Shown piece by piece: positions 1 to 5,303 of a DNA stretch of 5,303 bases; within the stretch, counting starts at the first letter, position 1, and each line of letters opens with the position of its first letter. The notes under the pieces were generated by a model. It worked only from the letters and a program-made list of their open reading frames with translations. It made no database searches and had not been told where the DNA came from. Position numbers and translations under genes: made by a program. Source of the stretch: Legionella sp. (GTDB lineage: Bacteria; Pseudomonadota; Gammaproteobacteria; Legionellales; Legionellaceae); contig SCSO01000385.1 in assembly GCA_004297865.1 (NCBI GenBank), positions 1 through 5,303 of the forward strand. The letters run 5' to 3'.

Positions 1-812
1 ACCGGATAGTGCATTTGATAAACAACCGCTAATCGATTAACCGCCACCCCAATACTGAAAATAAAAATATTCACTAAAAAAATGGCTAAAATTGCACCAG
101 TTAAGCCATACCAAACCCCCGAATACAGAAAAGGTCGTAAGATAAAGGTATCAGTAGCCCCAACCAATTTAAGGATTTGTATTTCTTCATGGCGGTTATG
201 AATCGCTAAACGCAGTGTATTACCAATAATTAAGACCACCGCCAAGGCTAATAAAGTCATTAGCGCTTTAGCCGCAGTAGCAGCAAAACCTAAAATAGCG
301 TGTAGACGATTAATCCATTCCACATCCAATTTTGCTTGCTCTATTTGGGGTAAGACTTGCAAATCCCGAGTTAATAAGTCCAGTTTTGCAGGCGAATCGA
401 TGGTTAACGCCGGCAACACTTCAATGACTGGCGGCAAAGGATTATCGGGGAGATAACGCATGATATCGTGCATTCCTTCCTGAGCGGTTAATTCAGTCAA
501 CCCCTCTTTGGGCGACTTTAAAAAAGCATCCCCTACTCCGCGAGTTTCTTTGATCTTCCCTAATAAGGTATTTTGCTGCTTCACACTTAACTGGGGTTTT
601 AAATACAAGGAAATATGCCCGGTATGTCGCCAGTTCAAGGTCAGATCGCTCAAGTTATCGGTAGAGATCCAAAACAGTGTAGGTAAAGCCAAGGCGATGC
701 CAATCACAACGACTGTCATCATAGTGGCTAAAGGCTTGCGACAAAGCAAATTAAGGCTTTGGGTTGCCGCTTGAATATGATAGGCCAATAAGGATTGCGA
801 CTTTCTTAGCAT
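1..812 (-). CDS. ftsX: Cell division protein FtsX (ABC transporter permease-like), partial, C-terminus cut by window edge
   Basis: FtsX is the inner-membrane partner of the ATPase FtsE. FtsEX acts at the septal ring and, in gammaproteobacteria, transmits ATP hydrolysis to periplasmic activators of cell-wall amidases such as EnvC. The reading frame is open from ATG (810-812) to the window edge, giving 270 residues. Visible in it are a first membrane helix at about residues 28-48 (PLATMMTVVVIGIALALP, typical of FtsX), a periplasmic domain at about 50-170, a second helix at about 174-198, the conserved cytoplasmic segment NRHEEIQILKLVGATD (206-221) followed by FILRPFLYSG, and a third helix at about 232-254. 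The final helix and C-terminus lie outside the window. The start is set by a strong Shine-Dalgarno and a 7-nt overlap with the end of ftsE. The cytoplasmic N-terminus before the first helix is only about 27 residues, much shorter than in E. coli FtsX. Identification is firm. Confidence 0.96.
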   Translation of the reverse strand, partial: MLRKSQSLLAYHIQAATQSLNLLCRKPLATMMTVVVIGIALALPTLFWISTDNLSDLTLNWRHTGHISLYLKPQLSVKQQNTLLGKIKETRGVGDAFLKSPKEGLTELTAQEGMHDIMRYLPDNPLPPVIEVLPALTIDSPAKLDLLTRDLQVLPQIEQAKLDVEWINRLHAILGFAATAAKALMTLLALAVVLIIGNTLRLAIHNRHEEIQILKLVGATDTFILRPFLYSGVWYGLTGAILAIFLVNIFIFSIGVAVNRLAVVYQMHYP

Positions 813-1456
813 AGACGACCTCCCTTTAGCATTAAGATACGATGCTTCATGCTAGCGATTAAGGCTAAATCATGGGTAGCAATTAAAATACTGACGCCTA
901 CTCGATTGAACTGTTCAAAAATAGACATGATCTCGGCAGACAGTTTAGGATCTAAGTTTCCCGTAGGTTCATCAGCTAATAATAAAACGGGCTTATGCAC
1001 TACAGAACGCGCTAATCCTACACGTTGTTGCTCGCCGCCAGACAAGTGCAAAGGCAGCATTTTTTCCTTGCTTAACAATCCCACCATGTCCAAGGCTGCG
1101 TGCACCCGTTTAGCAATCATGGGGTAAGCTATACCTTGAATTTGCAAGGGCAAAGCCACGTTATCAAAAACCGTGCGATCATTTAATAAATGCGGGGATT
1201 GAAACGTAATGCCCAATTGGCTCCGATGAGCTGCGACATCCCGTTTTTTGAGTTGATTTAATTTTAAGCCATTCACCGTAAGCTGCCCGGAAGTAGGCCA
1301 TTCCAATAAAGCAATAAGTTTAAGTAAGGTACTTTTACCTGCTCCAGAATGACCGGTGAGAAAAGCCATTTCACCTCTTTCCAAAGTAAAGTCCACTTGG
1401 CTTAAAGCCTCAAAGCCCCCAGGATAACGTTTACTAACTTGGTCAAATGTGATCAT
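806..1456 (-). CDS. ftsE: Cell division ATP-binding protein FtsE
   Basis: This is the ABC-type ATPase that pairs with FtsX at the division site. With the start at 1456 the protein has 216 residues, close to the 222 of E. coli FtsE. All nucleotide-binding motifs are intact: Walker A GHSGAGKST (35-43), Q-loop Gln86 in GITFQSPHLLNDRTV, signature LSGGEQQR (138-145), Walker B LLLLADE ending in catalytic Glu163, D-loop NLD (167-169) and switch His195. The N-terminus MITFDQVSKRYPGG matches the usual FtsE beginning, so I chose the ATG at 1454-1456. An adjacent ATG (1457-1459) would add one Met, and a further in-frame ATG at 1492 would add 12 residues with no family counterpart. The chosen start overlaps the end of ftsY by 14 nt, and no strong Shine-Dalgarno precedes it, so translation is probably coupled to ftsY. 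The gene overlaps ftsX by 7 nt. Identification as FtsE rather than another LolD-like ATPase rests on position next to ftsX and the PGG N-terminus. Confidence 0.96.
   Translation of the reverse strand: MITFDQVSKRYPGGFEALSQVDFTLERGEMAFLTGHSGAGKSTLLKLIALLEWPTSGQLTVNGLKLNQLKKRDVAAHRSQLGITFQSPHLLNDRTVFDNVALPLQIQGIAYPMIAKRVHAALDMVGLLSKEKMLPLHLSGGEQQRVGLARSVVHKPVLLLADEPTGNLDPKLSAEIMSIFEQFNRVGVSILIATHDLALIASMKHRILMLKGGRLC
818..827 (-). promoter_or_regulatory. Ribosome binding site of ftsX
   Basis: On the minus strand AAAGGGAGGT lies 5 nt before the ATG at 812. It is close to the full anti-Shine-Dalgarno complement and sits inside the last codons of ftsE. It fixes the ftsX start and suggests efficient initiation coupled to ftsE termination. 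Confidence 0.8.
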
Positions 1457-2504
1457 CATTGAATATTGCACCGACAAATTGCGCTGCATCAAAGGGCCGC
1501 AAATCTTCTATGCCCTCACCCACTCCTAAGTAACGAAAGGGTATTCCTAATTCATTCGCTATAGCAAATAATATCCCGCCTTTGGCCGTGCCATCAAGCT
1601 TAGTCATTGTAATGCCAGTTAATTGAACAGCTTCATTAAATTGACGTGCTTGATTTAACGCATTTTGGCCAATGCTCGCATCTAAAACCAACATCACTTC
1701 ATGAGGTGCATTAGGATCTAATTTCTGCAACACCCGTTTTACTTTTTTCAATTCTTCCATCAAATTATTTTGCGTATGCAAACGTCCTGCAGTGTCAGCA
1801 ATTAATACATCGATTTTTCGTGCTTTGGCAGCCTGTAAGGCGTCAAACACTACTGAAGCGCTGTCGGCTCCAGTTTGCTGAGCAATCACGCTGATTTGGT
1901 TACGCTCGCCCCAAACTTGTAATTGTTCCACTGCAGCAGCACGAAAAGTATCACCTGCAGCTAACATGACTTTTTTACCCTGTCGTTGAAACTGCTTGGC
2001 CAATTTGCCAATGGTAGTCGTTTTTCCGGCGCCATTAATGCCTACCATGAGAATCACAAAAGGACTATGGTCGGGAGTTTCCACAATGAGAGGGGTATCA
2101 TTTTGAGTTAAGAGATTTTGTAGATGGATTTTTAAGGCATCGTAAATGGCCTCGCCATCCGCCAACTGTTTACGCTCTAAAGCCTCCGTCAATTGACCTA
2201 AGACCTTTTGGGCAGTATCAATACCCAGATCTGCACTAATGAGTAAGGTTTCTAACTCATCCAATAGACCCTGATCGATTTCTTTCTTACCTAGCAATAA
2301 ACGGGCTATGCCATCGCCTAATTGATGGCGTGTTTTGGACAAGCCTCTCTTGAAGCGGGCAAAAATACCTTCTTTGGTAGGTTCTGCCTCAACAATGGGG
2401 CTGTCTTCAGGCAAAGTCTCGAGAAGACTGTCTGAATTGTCTTGAGGCATTTCTGCCGACTCAACTGGAGTTGCGTCTTGATTTCGCTTAAACCATTTAA
2501 TCAT
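1443..2504 (-). CDS. ftsY: Signal recognition particle receptor GTPase FtsY
   Basis: FtsY is the membrane-associated receptor that docks SRP (Ffh plus 4.5S RNA) carrying ribosomes translating inner-membrane proteins. The two GTPases activate each other and release the nascent chain to SecYEG. The 353-residue product has a short acidic N-terminal linker (about 1-45, many Glu/Asp), an amphipathic membrane-targeting segment (GIFARFKRGLSKTR, 46-59), the helical N domain (about 60-140) and the G domain. GTPase motifs are complete: G1 GINGAGKTT (155-163), DTFRAAA (185-191), DTAGR (237-241), TKLDG (301-305) and the closing GVGEGIEDLRPF (327-338). It is much shorter than E. coli FtsY (497 residues) because the acidic A domain is reduced, which is common outside the Enterobacteria. 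The ATG at 2502-2504 gives a sensible MIKWFKR basic start. It is the first gene of the ftsY-ftsE-ftsX operon and faces the M16 genes across a 61-bp gap. Confidence 0.98.
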   Translation of the reverse strand: MIKWFKRNQDATPVESAEMPQDNSDSLLETLPEDSPIVEAEPTKEGIFARFKRGLSKTRHQLGDGIARLLLGKKEIDQGLLDELETLLISADLGIDTAQKVLGQLTEALERKQLADGEAIYDALKIHLQNLLTQNDTPLIVETPDHSPFVILMVGINGAGKTTTIGKLAKQFQRQGKKVMLAAGDTFRAAAVEQLQVWGERNQISVIAQQTGADSASVVFDALQAAKARKIDVLIADTAGRLHTQNNLMEELKKVKRVLQKLDPNAPHEVMLVLDASIGQNALNQARQFNEAVQLTGITMTKLDGTAKGGILFAIANELGIPFRYLGVGEGIEDLRPFDAAQFVGAIFNDDHI

Positions 2505-2532
2505 TTAGTATACAAATTCCGGGAAATATGAA

Positions 2533-2562
2533 ATTCTATCACTTTTTTCGTATTAAGGTTAA
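2533..2562 (-). promoter_or_regulatory. Candidate sigma-70-type promoter for ftsYEX
   Basis: On the minus strand a -10-like TAGAAT (2533-2538) is preceded after 18 nt by a -35-like TTAACC (2557-2562), a 4-of-6 match to TTGACA. Transcription would begin near 2526, leaving a leader of roughly 20 nt before the ftsY ATG. A better-looking TATACT (2507-2512) lies too close to the ATG to serve as a -10 for this start. This is a by-eye match only. The oppositely directed M16 promoter must lie in or near the same 61-bp gap, but I see no convincing one; the best plus-strand boxes (TATACA at 2509-2514, TATGAA at 2527-2532) lack good -35 partners. Confidence 0.3.
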
Positions 2563-2565
2563 GTT

Positions 2566-3888
2566 GTGCGTAAAATACTCATTACTTTATTACTCTTCCT
2601 TGCCAGCCCTGCATTTAGCCAGGTGCAAGAATTTATTTTAAACAATGGCTTAAAAGTCTTAGTCAAAGAAGATCATCGTGCACCAATCGCCGTAGCTATG
2701 ATTTGGTATAATGTGGGTTCAGCCGATGAGTCCGGTGGCATAACTGGGGTCTCGCATGCTATAGAACACATGATGTTTAAGGGGACTTCTAAATATCCTA
2801 TCGGGGTATTTTCCAAAACAATTGCCTCCCTTGGCGGCCAAGACAATGCCTTTACCAATATGGATTACACCGCTTTTTTTGAAAAAGTCGATGCTGCACA
2901 TCTAGCGACTTGTTTTGAATTAGAGGCGGATAGGATGAATAACCTTCTTTTAGATGCCAACGAATTTGCGCAAGAAATTAAAGTAATTCGCGAAGAACGT
3001 CGTTTACGTACCGATGATAATCCGCAAGCCTTAGCTTTCGAGAGATTTTTAGCTACTGCTCATTTAACTGCAGCCTATAATCATCCGGTCATCGGTTGGA
3101 TGAGTGATTTGAACCAAATGTCAGTAAATGATATCAAAACTTGGTATCAAAATTATTATGGTCCGAATAACGCGACCTTAGTGGTAGTAGGCGATGTTGA
3201 TCCGCAGAAGGTGCGTGCTTTAGCAGAAAAATATTTTGCTTCCATCCCTAAAAAAACTTTCTTAGCTCGTAAACCACAAGAAGAACCTCCAGCTTTAGGT
3301 AAAAAATCGCTAATCGTTCATGCCCCCGCGAAGTTACCTTTATTATTGATGGGATATGGTGTGCCTAGTCTGGTTACTGCAAAAAATAAATGGGAACCCT
3401 ATGCCTTAGAATTAATTGCTGGCATTTTAGACGCAGGCAATGGGTCTCGCTTAGCTAAAAACCTCATTCGTGGCAGTCATGTGGCCACAGGTGCAGATGT
3501 TTATTACAACTTGTATTCCCGATATCCCACGCAATTTGTTCTTTATGGTGCGCCTAGTCAAAACAATTCCGTTGCTGATTTGCAAAAGAGTCTTTTGTCT
3601 GAATTAGAGATTCTAAAAACGGTACCCGTTAGTGAAAAAGAATTGCAACGCATCAAAACGCAAATTATCGCGCAAAAAACTTATGAGAAAGATTCCATTT
3701 TTGGCCAAGCCATGGAATTAGGACTCTTAGAAACAGTTGGCATTGGTTGGCAACATACTAATGACTATGTCAAAGACTTGAATGCCATTACTCCTGAGCA
3801 AATTCAAAAAACTGCTCAGCGTTATTTTCAAGAAAACAATCGTACAGATGCTGAGTTAGTGCCTATGGGCAATGAGGTGAAATCATGA
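2566..3888 (+). CDS. Secreted M16-family zinc metallopeptidase, catalytic (zinc-bearing) subunit
   Basis: This is a 440-residue M16B-type (pitrilysin superfamily, inverzincin) peptidase. Residues 1-18 form a signal peptide (basic start, hydrophobic 4-13, likely cleavage AFS|Q) with no lipobox, implying export to the periplasm. The zinc site is intact: H64-A-I-E67-H68 within GVSHAIEHMMFKGT, with Glu67 as catalytic base, and distal ligand Glu144 in VIREERR exactly 76 residues after His68, the spacing seen in beta-MPP. The N-terminal M16 domain spans about 25-175 and the second domain about 180-400. GDVD at 209-212 and GSRL at 293-296 are family landmarks. In the second domain the usual Arg/Tyr substrate-binding pair is replaced by Ile301 and Thr308. 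The start is GTG at 2566, preceded by an AAGG Shine-Dalgarno at 2555-2558. It overlaps the next gene by 4 nt (ATGA). The pair probably works as a heterodimer; substrate unknown. Confidence 0.9.
   Translation: MRKILITLLLFLASPAFSQVQEFILNNGLKVLVKEDHRAPIAVAMIWYNVGSADESGGITGVSHAIEHMMFKGTSKYPIGVFSKTIASLGGQDNAFTNMDYTAFFEKVDAAHLATCFELEADRMNNLLLDANEFAQEIKVIREERRLRTDDNPQALAFERFLATAHLTAAYNHPVIGWMSDLNQMSVNDIKTWYQNYYGPNNATLVVVGDVDPQKVRALAEKYFASIPKKTFLARKPQEEPPALGKKSLIVHAPAKLPLLLMGYGVPSLVTAKNKWEPYALELIAGILDAGNGSRLAKNLIRGSHVATGADVYYNLYSRYPTQFVLYGAPSQNNSVADLQKSLLSELEILKTVPVSEKELQRIKTQIIAQKTYEKDSIFGQAMELGLLETVGIGWQHTNDYVKDLNAITPEQIQKTAQRYFQENNRTDAELVPMGNEVKS
3874..3880 (+). promoter_or_regulatory. Ribosome binding site of the second M16 gene
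   Basis: GAGGTGA inside the final codons of the first M16 gene ends 4 nt before the ATG at 3885. Together with the ATGA stop/start overlap it supports coupled synthesis of the two subunits, and it makes 3885 the clear start. Confidence 0.75.
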
Positions 3889-5189
3889 AGTTACGTCTTA
3901 CTCTTTTAGGCTTATTCTTTTTTTGCTTAATACCTACAGCTTGGGCTAAGCAATTTAAAACAGAACATTGGCAAACTAAAAATGGGGTACGGGTTGTTTT
4001 TTATCAAGCGATGGAAGTGCCCATGTTGGATTTAAGCCTTGCTTTCGCGGCAGGTTCTGCTTACGACGGAAAGCATTTTGGTTTAAGTTCTTTGACCACT
4101 AATCTCATCGATCAAGGGAACGCAGGACTTGATGCCAATATTATTGCTGAAGCTTTAGCTGATGTCGGAGCGCAATTTAATTCCGAAAATAATCGGGACA
4201 TGGCTGTTTTTTCTTTAAGAACGTTAACTAATAAAGACGCGTTGGATCCTGCCAAAGCCACCTTCAAACAAATCGTTAACCAACCCGATTTTCCTGATGA
4301 AGCCTTTGAGAGAGTAAAAAAACAATTGCTGATGGCTATAGAACAAGAGCACGAGTCGCCAGATGACGTGGCTAATTTAAAATTTTTTAAAACCTTATAC
4401 CAAGAGCATCCTTATGCTCATCCAGTAAATGGCACTAAAGAAACGGTTAATGCTTTAACCAAACAACAAGTACAAGAATTTTATAAGCAGTATTTTGTCG
4501 CTAAAAATGCCGTATTAGTTTTAGTAGGAGCTATCGATAGCAATACTGCCCATCAGGTTGCTGAACAAGTGACCGGCGACTTAAAACCTGGCGAAATAGC
4601 TCCAGCCATTCCACTGGCAAAACAGTTAAACGCGAATGAAACTATTCATATTAAATTTCCTTCTTCCCAAACCATAGTCCGTTTAGGGCAGGTAGGTATT
4701 GATCATCAAAACCCACATTATTTTCCTTTAATTGTAGGTAATTACATTTTGGGAGGCGGCACTCTGATTTCTCGTTTAGGCATTGAAGTCCGAGAAAAAC
4801 GCGGATTGACTTATGGCGTGGATAGTCAATTTGCACCCATGCCTGGTCGAGGTCCCTTTTTGATTACTTTATCGACTAAGGGCGATGATGCCAAACAAGC
4901 TATTCAACTCAGTGAAGACGTTTTGCAACAATTTATTAAAAATGGGCCTAAGCAAGAAGAGTTAGATGCAGCCAAACTGTATCTCACCGGTAGTTTTCCC
5001 TTATCCTTGGCAAGCAATAGCAGCATTGCAGCTCTTTTATTACGCATGACTTTTTATAAATTACCTGATGACTATTTGGACAAGTATGTGGAAAGGATTA
5101 ATGCGATTACCATTGAGCAAATAACAAAGGCCTTCCAAGAACAAATCAATCCTCAAAAATTACTATTAGTCACGGTAGGCCAATCTTGA
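3885..5189 (+). CDS. Secreted M16-family peptidase-like protein, non-catalytic (substrate-binding) subunit
   Basis: This is a 434-residue M16B homologue of about the same size as its upstream neighbour. Residues 1-21 are a signal peptide with an AWA|K cleavage site, so it should be periplasmic. At the place of the zinc motif the protein reads GLSSLTTNLIDQGN (66-79): the two His and the Glu are replaced by Ser69, Thr72 and Asn73, so it cannot hold the catalytic zinc in the known way. The second domain is canonical: LGGGTLISRL followed by EVREKRGLTYGV, with Arg303 and Tyr310 seven residues apart, the same spacing as the substrate-binding Arg824/Tyr831 of insulin-degrading enzyme. GAID at 215-218 matches the end of the first domain-linking strand. 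The best reading is a partner that completes the active site of the upstream zinc subunit, as in the Sphingomonas Sph2681/Sph2682 enzyme. It overlaps the first M16 gene by 4 nt, and its TGA overlaps the TTG start of rsmD. Family assignment is firm; the heterodimer role is inferred. Confidence 0.9.
   Translation: MKLRLTLLGLFFFCLIPTAWAKQFKTEHWQTKNGVRVVFYQAMEVPMLDLSLAFAAGSAYDGKHFGLSSLTTNLIDQGNAGLDANIIAEALADVGAQFNSENNRDMAVFSLRTLTNKDALDPAKATFKQIVNQPDFPDEAFERVKKQLLMAIEQEHESPDDVANLKFFKTLYQEHPYAHPVNGTKETVNALTKQQVQEFYKQYFVAKNAVLVLVGAIDSNTAHQVAEQVTGDLKPGEIAPAIPLAKQLNANETIHIKFPSSQTIVRLGQVGIDHQNPHYFPLIVGNYILGGGTLISRLGIEVREKRGLTYGVDSQFAPMPGRGPFLITLSTKGDDAKQAIQLSEDVLQQFIKNGPKQEELDAAKLYLTGSFPLSLASNSSIAALLLRMTFYKLPDDYLDKYVERINAITIEQITKAFQEQINPQKLLLVTVGQS
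5176..5179 (+). promoter_or_regulatory. Ribosome binding site supporting the TTG start of rsmD
   Basis: TAGG lies six nt before the TTG at 5186, inside the last codons of the second M16 gene. It is a modest Shine-Dalgarno, but it favours the rare start codon and implies coupling with termination of the upstream gene. Confidence 0.5.
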
Positions 5190-5303
5190 AACAAGAAATT
5201 CGTATTATTGGCGGCAAGTATCGCGGGAAAAAATTACATTTTCCCGCGATTGAAGGATTACGTCCCACCACTGACCGTGTTCGTGAAACTTTGTTTAATT
5301 GGT
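5186..5303 (+). CDS. rsmD: 16S rRNA (guanine(966)-N2)-methyltransferase RsmD, partial, N-terminus only
   Basis: RsmD methylates G966 of 16S rRNA (E. coli numbering) in the assembled small subunit, using S-adenosylmethionine. Only the first 39 residues are in the window. They carry the family's diagnostic N-terminus, IRIIGGKYRGKKL (5-17) and GLRPTTDRVRETLFNW (24-39); the SAM-binding and NPPF-type catalytic motifs lie beyond the right edge. The start is inferred as TTG (5186-5188), giving MKQEIRIIGG. It forms a TTGA overlap with the stop of the M16 gene and has a TAGG Shine-Dalgarno at 5176-5179, six nt upstream. No ATG or GTG lies between that site and the conserved IRIIGG segment in this frame. 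The overlap places rsmD in the M16 transcript. A strong inverted repeat lies within codons 12-22. Confidence 0.93.
   Translation, partial: MKQEIRIIGGKYRGKKLHFPAIEGLRPTTDRVRETLFNW
5220..5250. repeat. Perfect 12-bp inverted repeat with 7-nt loop inside rsmD
   Basis: ATCGCGGGAAAA (5220-5231) is exactly complementary to TTTTCCCGCGAT (5239-5250), with AATTACA between them. In RNA this would be a stable hairpin starting about 34 nt after the first base of the rsmD start codon. It is not followed by a T-run on either strand, so it does not look like an intrinsic terminator. It encodes ordinary RsmD residues (YRGKKLHFPAI), so it may simply be coincidental codon choice. Confidence 0.7.

Noticed and set aside
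508..774. Open plus-strand frame of 88 codons opposite ftsX
   Set aside because: It lies wholly antisense to the well-supported ftsX frame, with no recognisable protein features; a shadow of the real gene.
849..1127. Open plus-strand frame of 92 codons opposite ftsE
   Set aside because: Antisense to the conserved ATPase motifs of ftsE; composition and lack of any domain fit a shadow frame.
2507..2512. Minus-strand TATACT as the ftsY -10 box
   Set aside because: Transcription would start inside the ftsY coding region at or after the ATG, so it cannot serve the chosen start.
2517..2525. Small palindrome TTCCGGGAA in the divergent intergenic gap, considered as an operator
   Set aside because: The arms are only 4 bp around a single base and do not extend further, so it is expected by chance.
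2673..2901. Two overlapping minus-strand open frames opposite the first M16 gene
   Set aside because: They lie antisense over the zinc-motif region of a clear peptidase gene, are about 60 codons each, and show no independent features.
4651..4836. Minus-strand open frame opposite the second M16 gene
   Set aside because: It is antisense to the conserved GGGT...REKRGLTY region and has no recognisable content.
3885..5189. Reading the second M16 gene as a decayed pseudogene because its zinc motif is missing
   Set aside because: The frame is intact over full family length, with a good signal peptide, strong ribosome binding site and preserved Arg303/Tyr310, which indicates selection as a non-catalytic partner.

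Overview
This window is a compact, gene-dense stretch of bacterial chromosome with no mobile elements, RNA genes or CRISPR. Two gene groups face away from each other across a 61-bp gap. Protein signatures (FtsY-FtsE-FtsX order, a short-linker FtsY, an rsmD neighbour) and the AT-rich base composition suggest a gammaproteobacterium. A Legionella/Coxiella-type (Legionellales) origin is my best guess, but that is inference from gene order and general protein character, not a search.

Left group (minus strand, about 1-2504): ftsY, ftsE and ftsX, transcribed in that order. FtsY is the signal recognition particle receptor GTPase. FtsE and FtsX form the ABC-type complex that works at the division septum to control peptidoglycan hydrolases. 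The three genes overlap (ftsY/ftsE by 14 nt with the preferred start, ftsE/ftsX by 7 nt), so they are almost certainly one translationally coupled operon. ftsX runs off the left edge of the window and lacks its C-terminus.

Right group (plus strand, about 2566-5303): two secreted M16-family peptidase-like proteins overlapping by 4 nt, followed by the first 39 codons of rsmD (16S rRNA G966 methyltransferase), which also overlaps the preceding gene by 4 nt through a TTG start. The two M16 genes have complementary active-site halves. The first keeps the zinc site (HxxEH plus distal Glu) but lacks the substrate-binding Arg/Tyr pair. The second has lost all zinc ligands but keeps the Arg/Tyr pair. 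They therefore probably form one obligate heterodimeric periplasmic peptidase, as described for the Sphingomonas Sph2681/Sph2682 pair and, in outline, mitochondrial processing peptidase.

The window is mainly a conserved housekeeping region, and I do not see an undescribed system. The points most worth a second look are the split M16 active site and a perfect 12-bp inverted repeat just inside rsmD.
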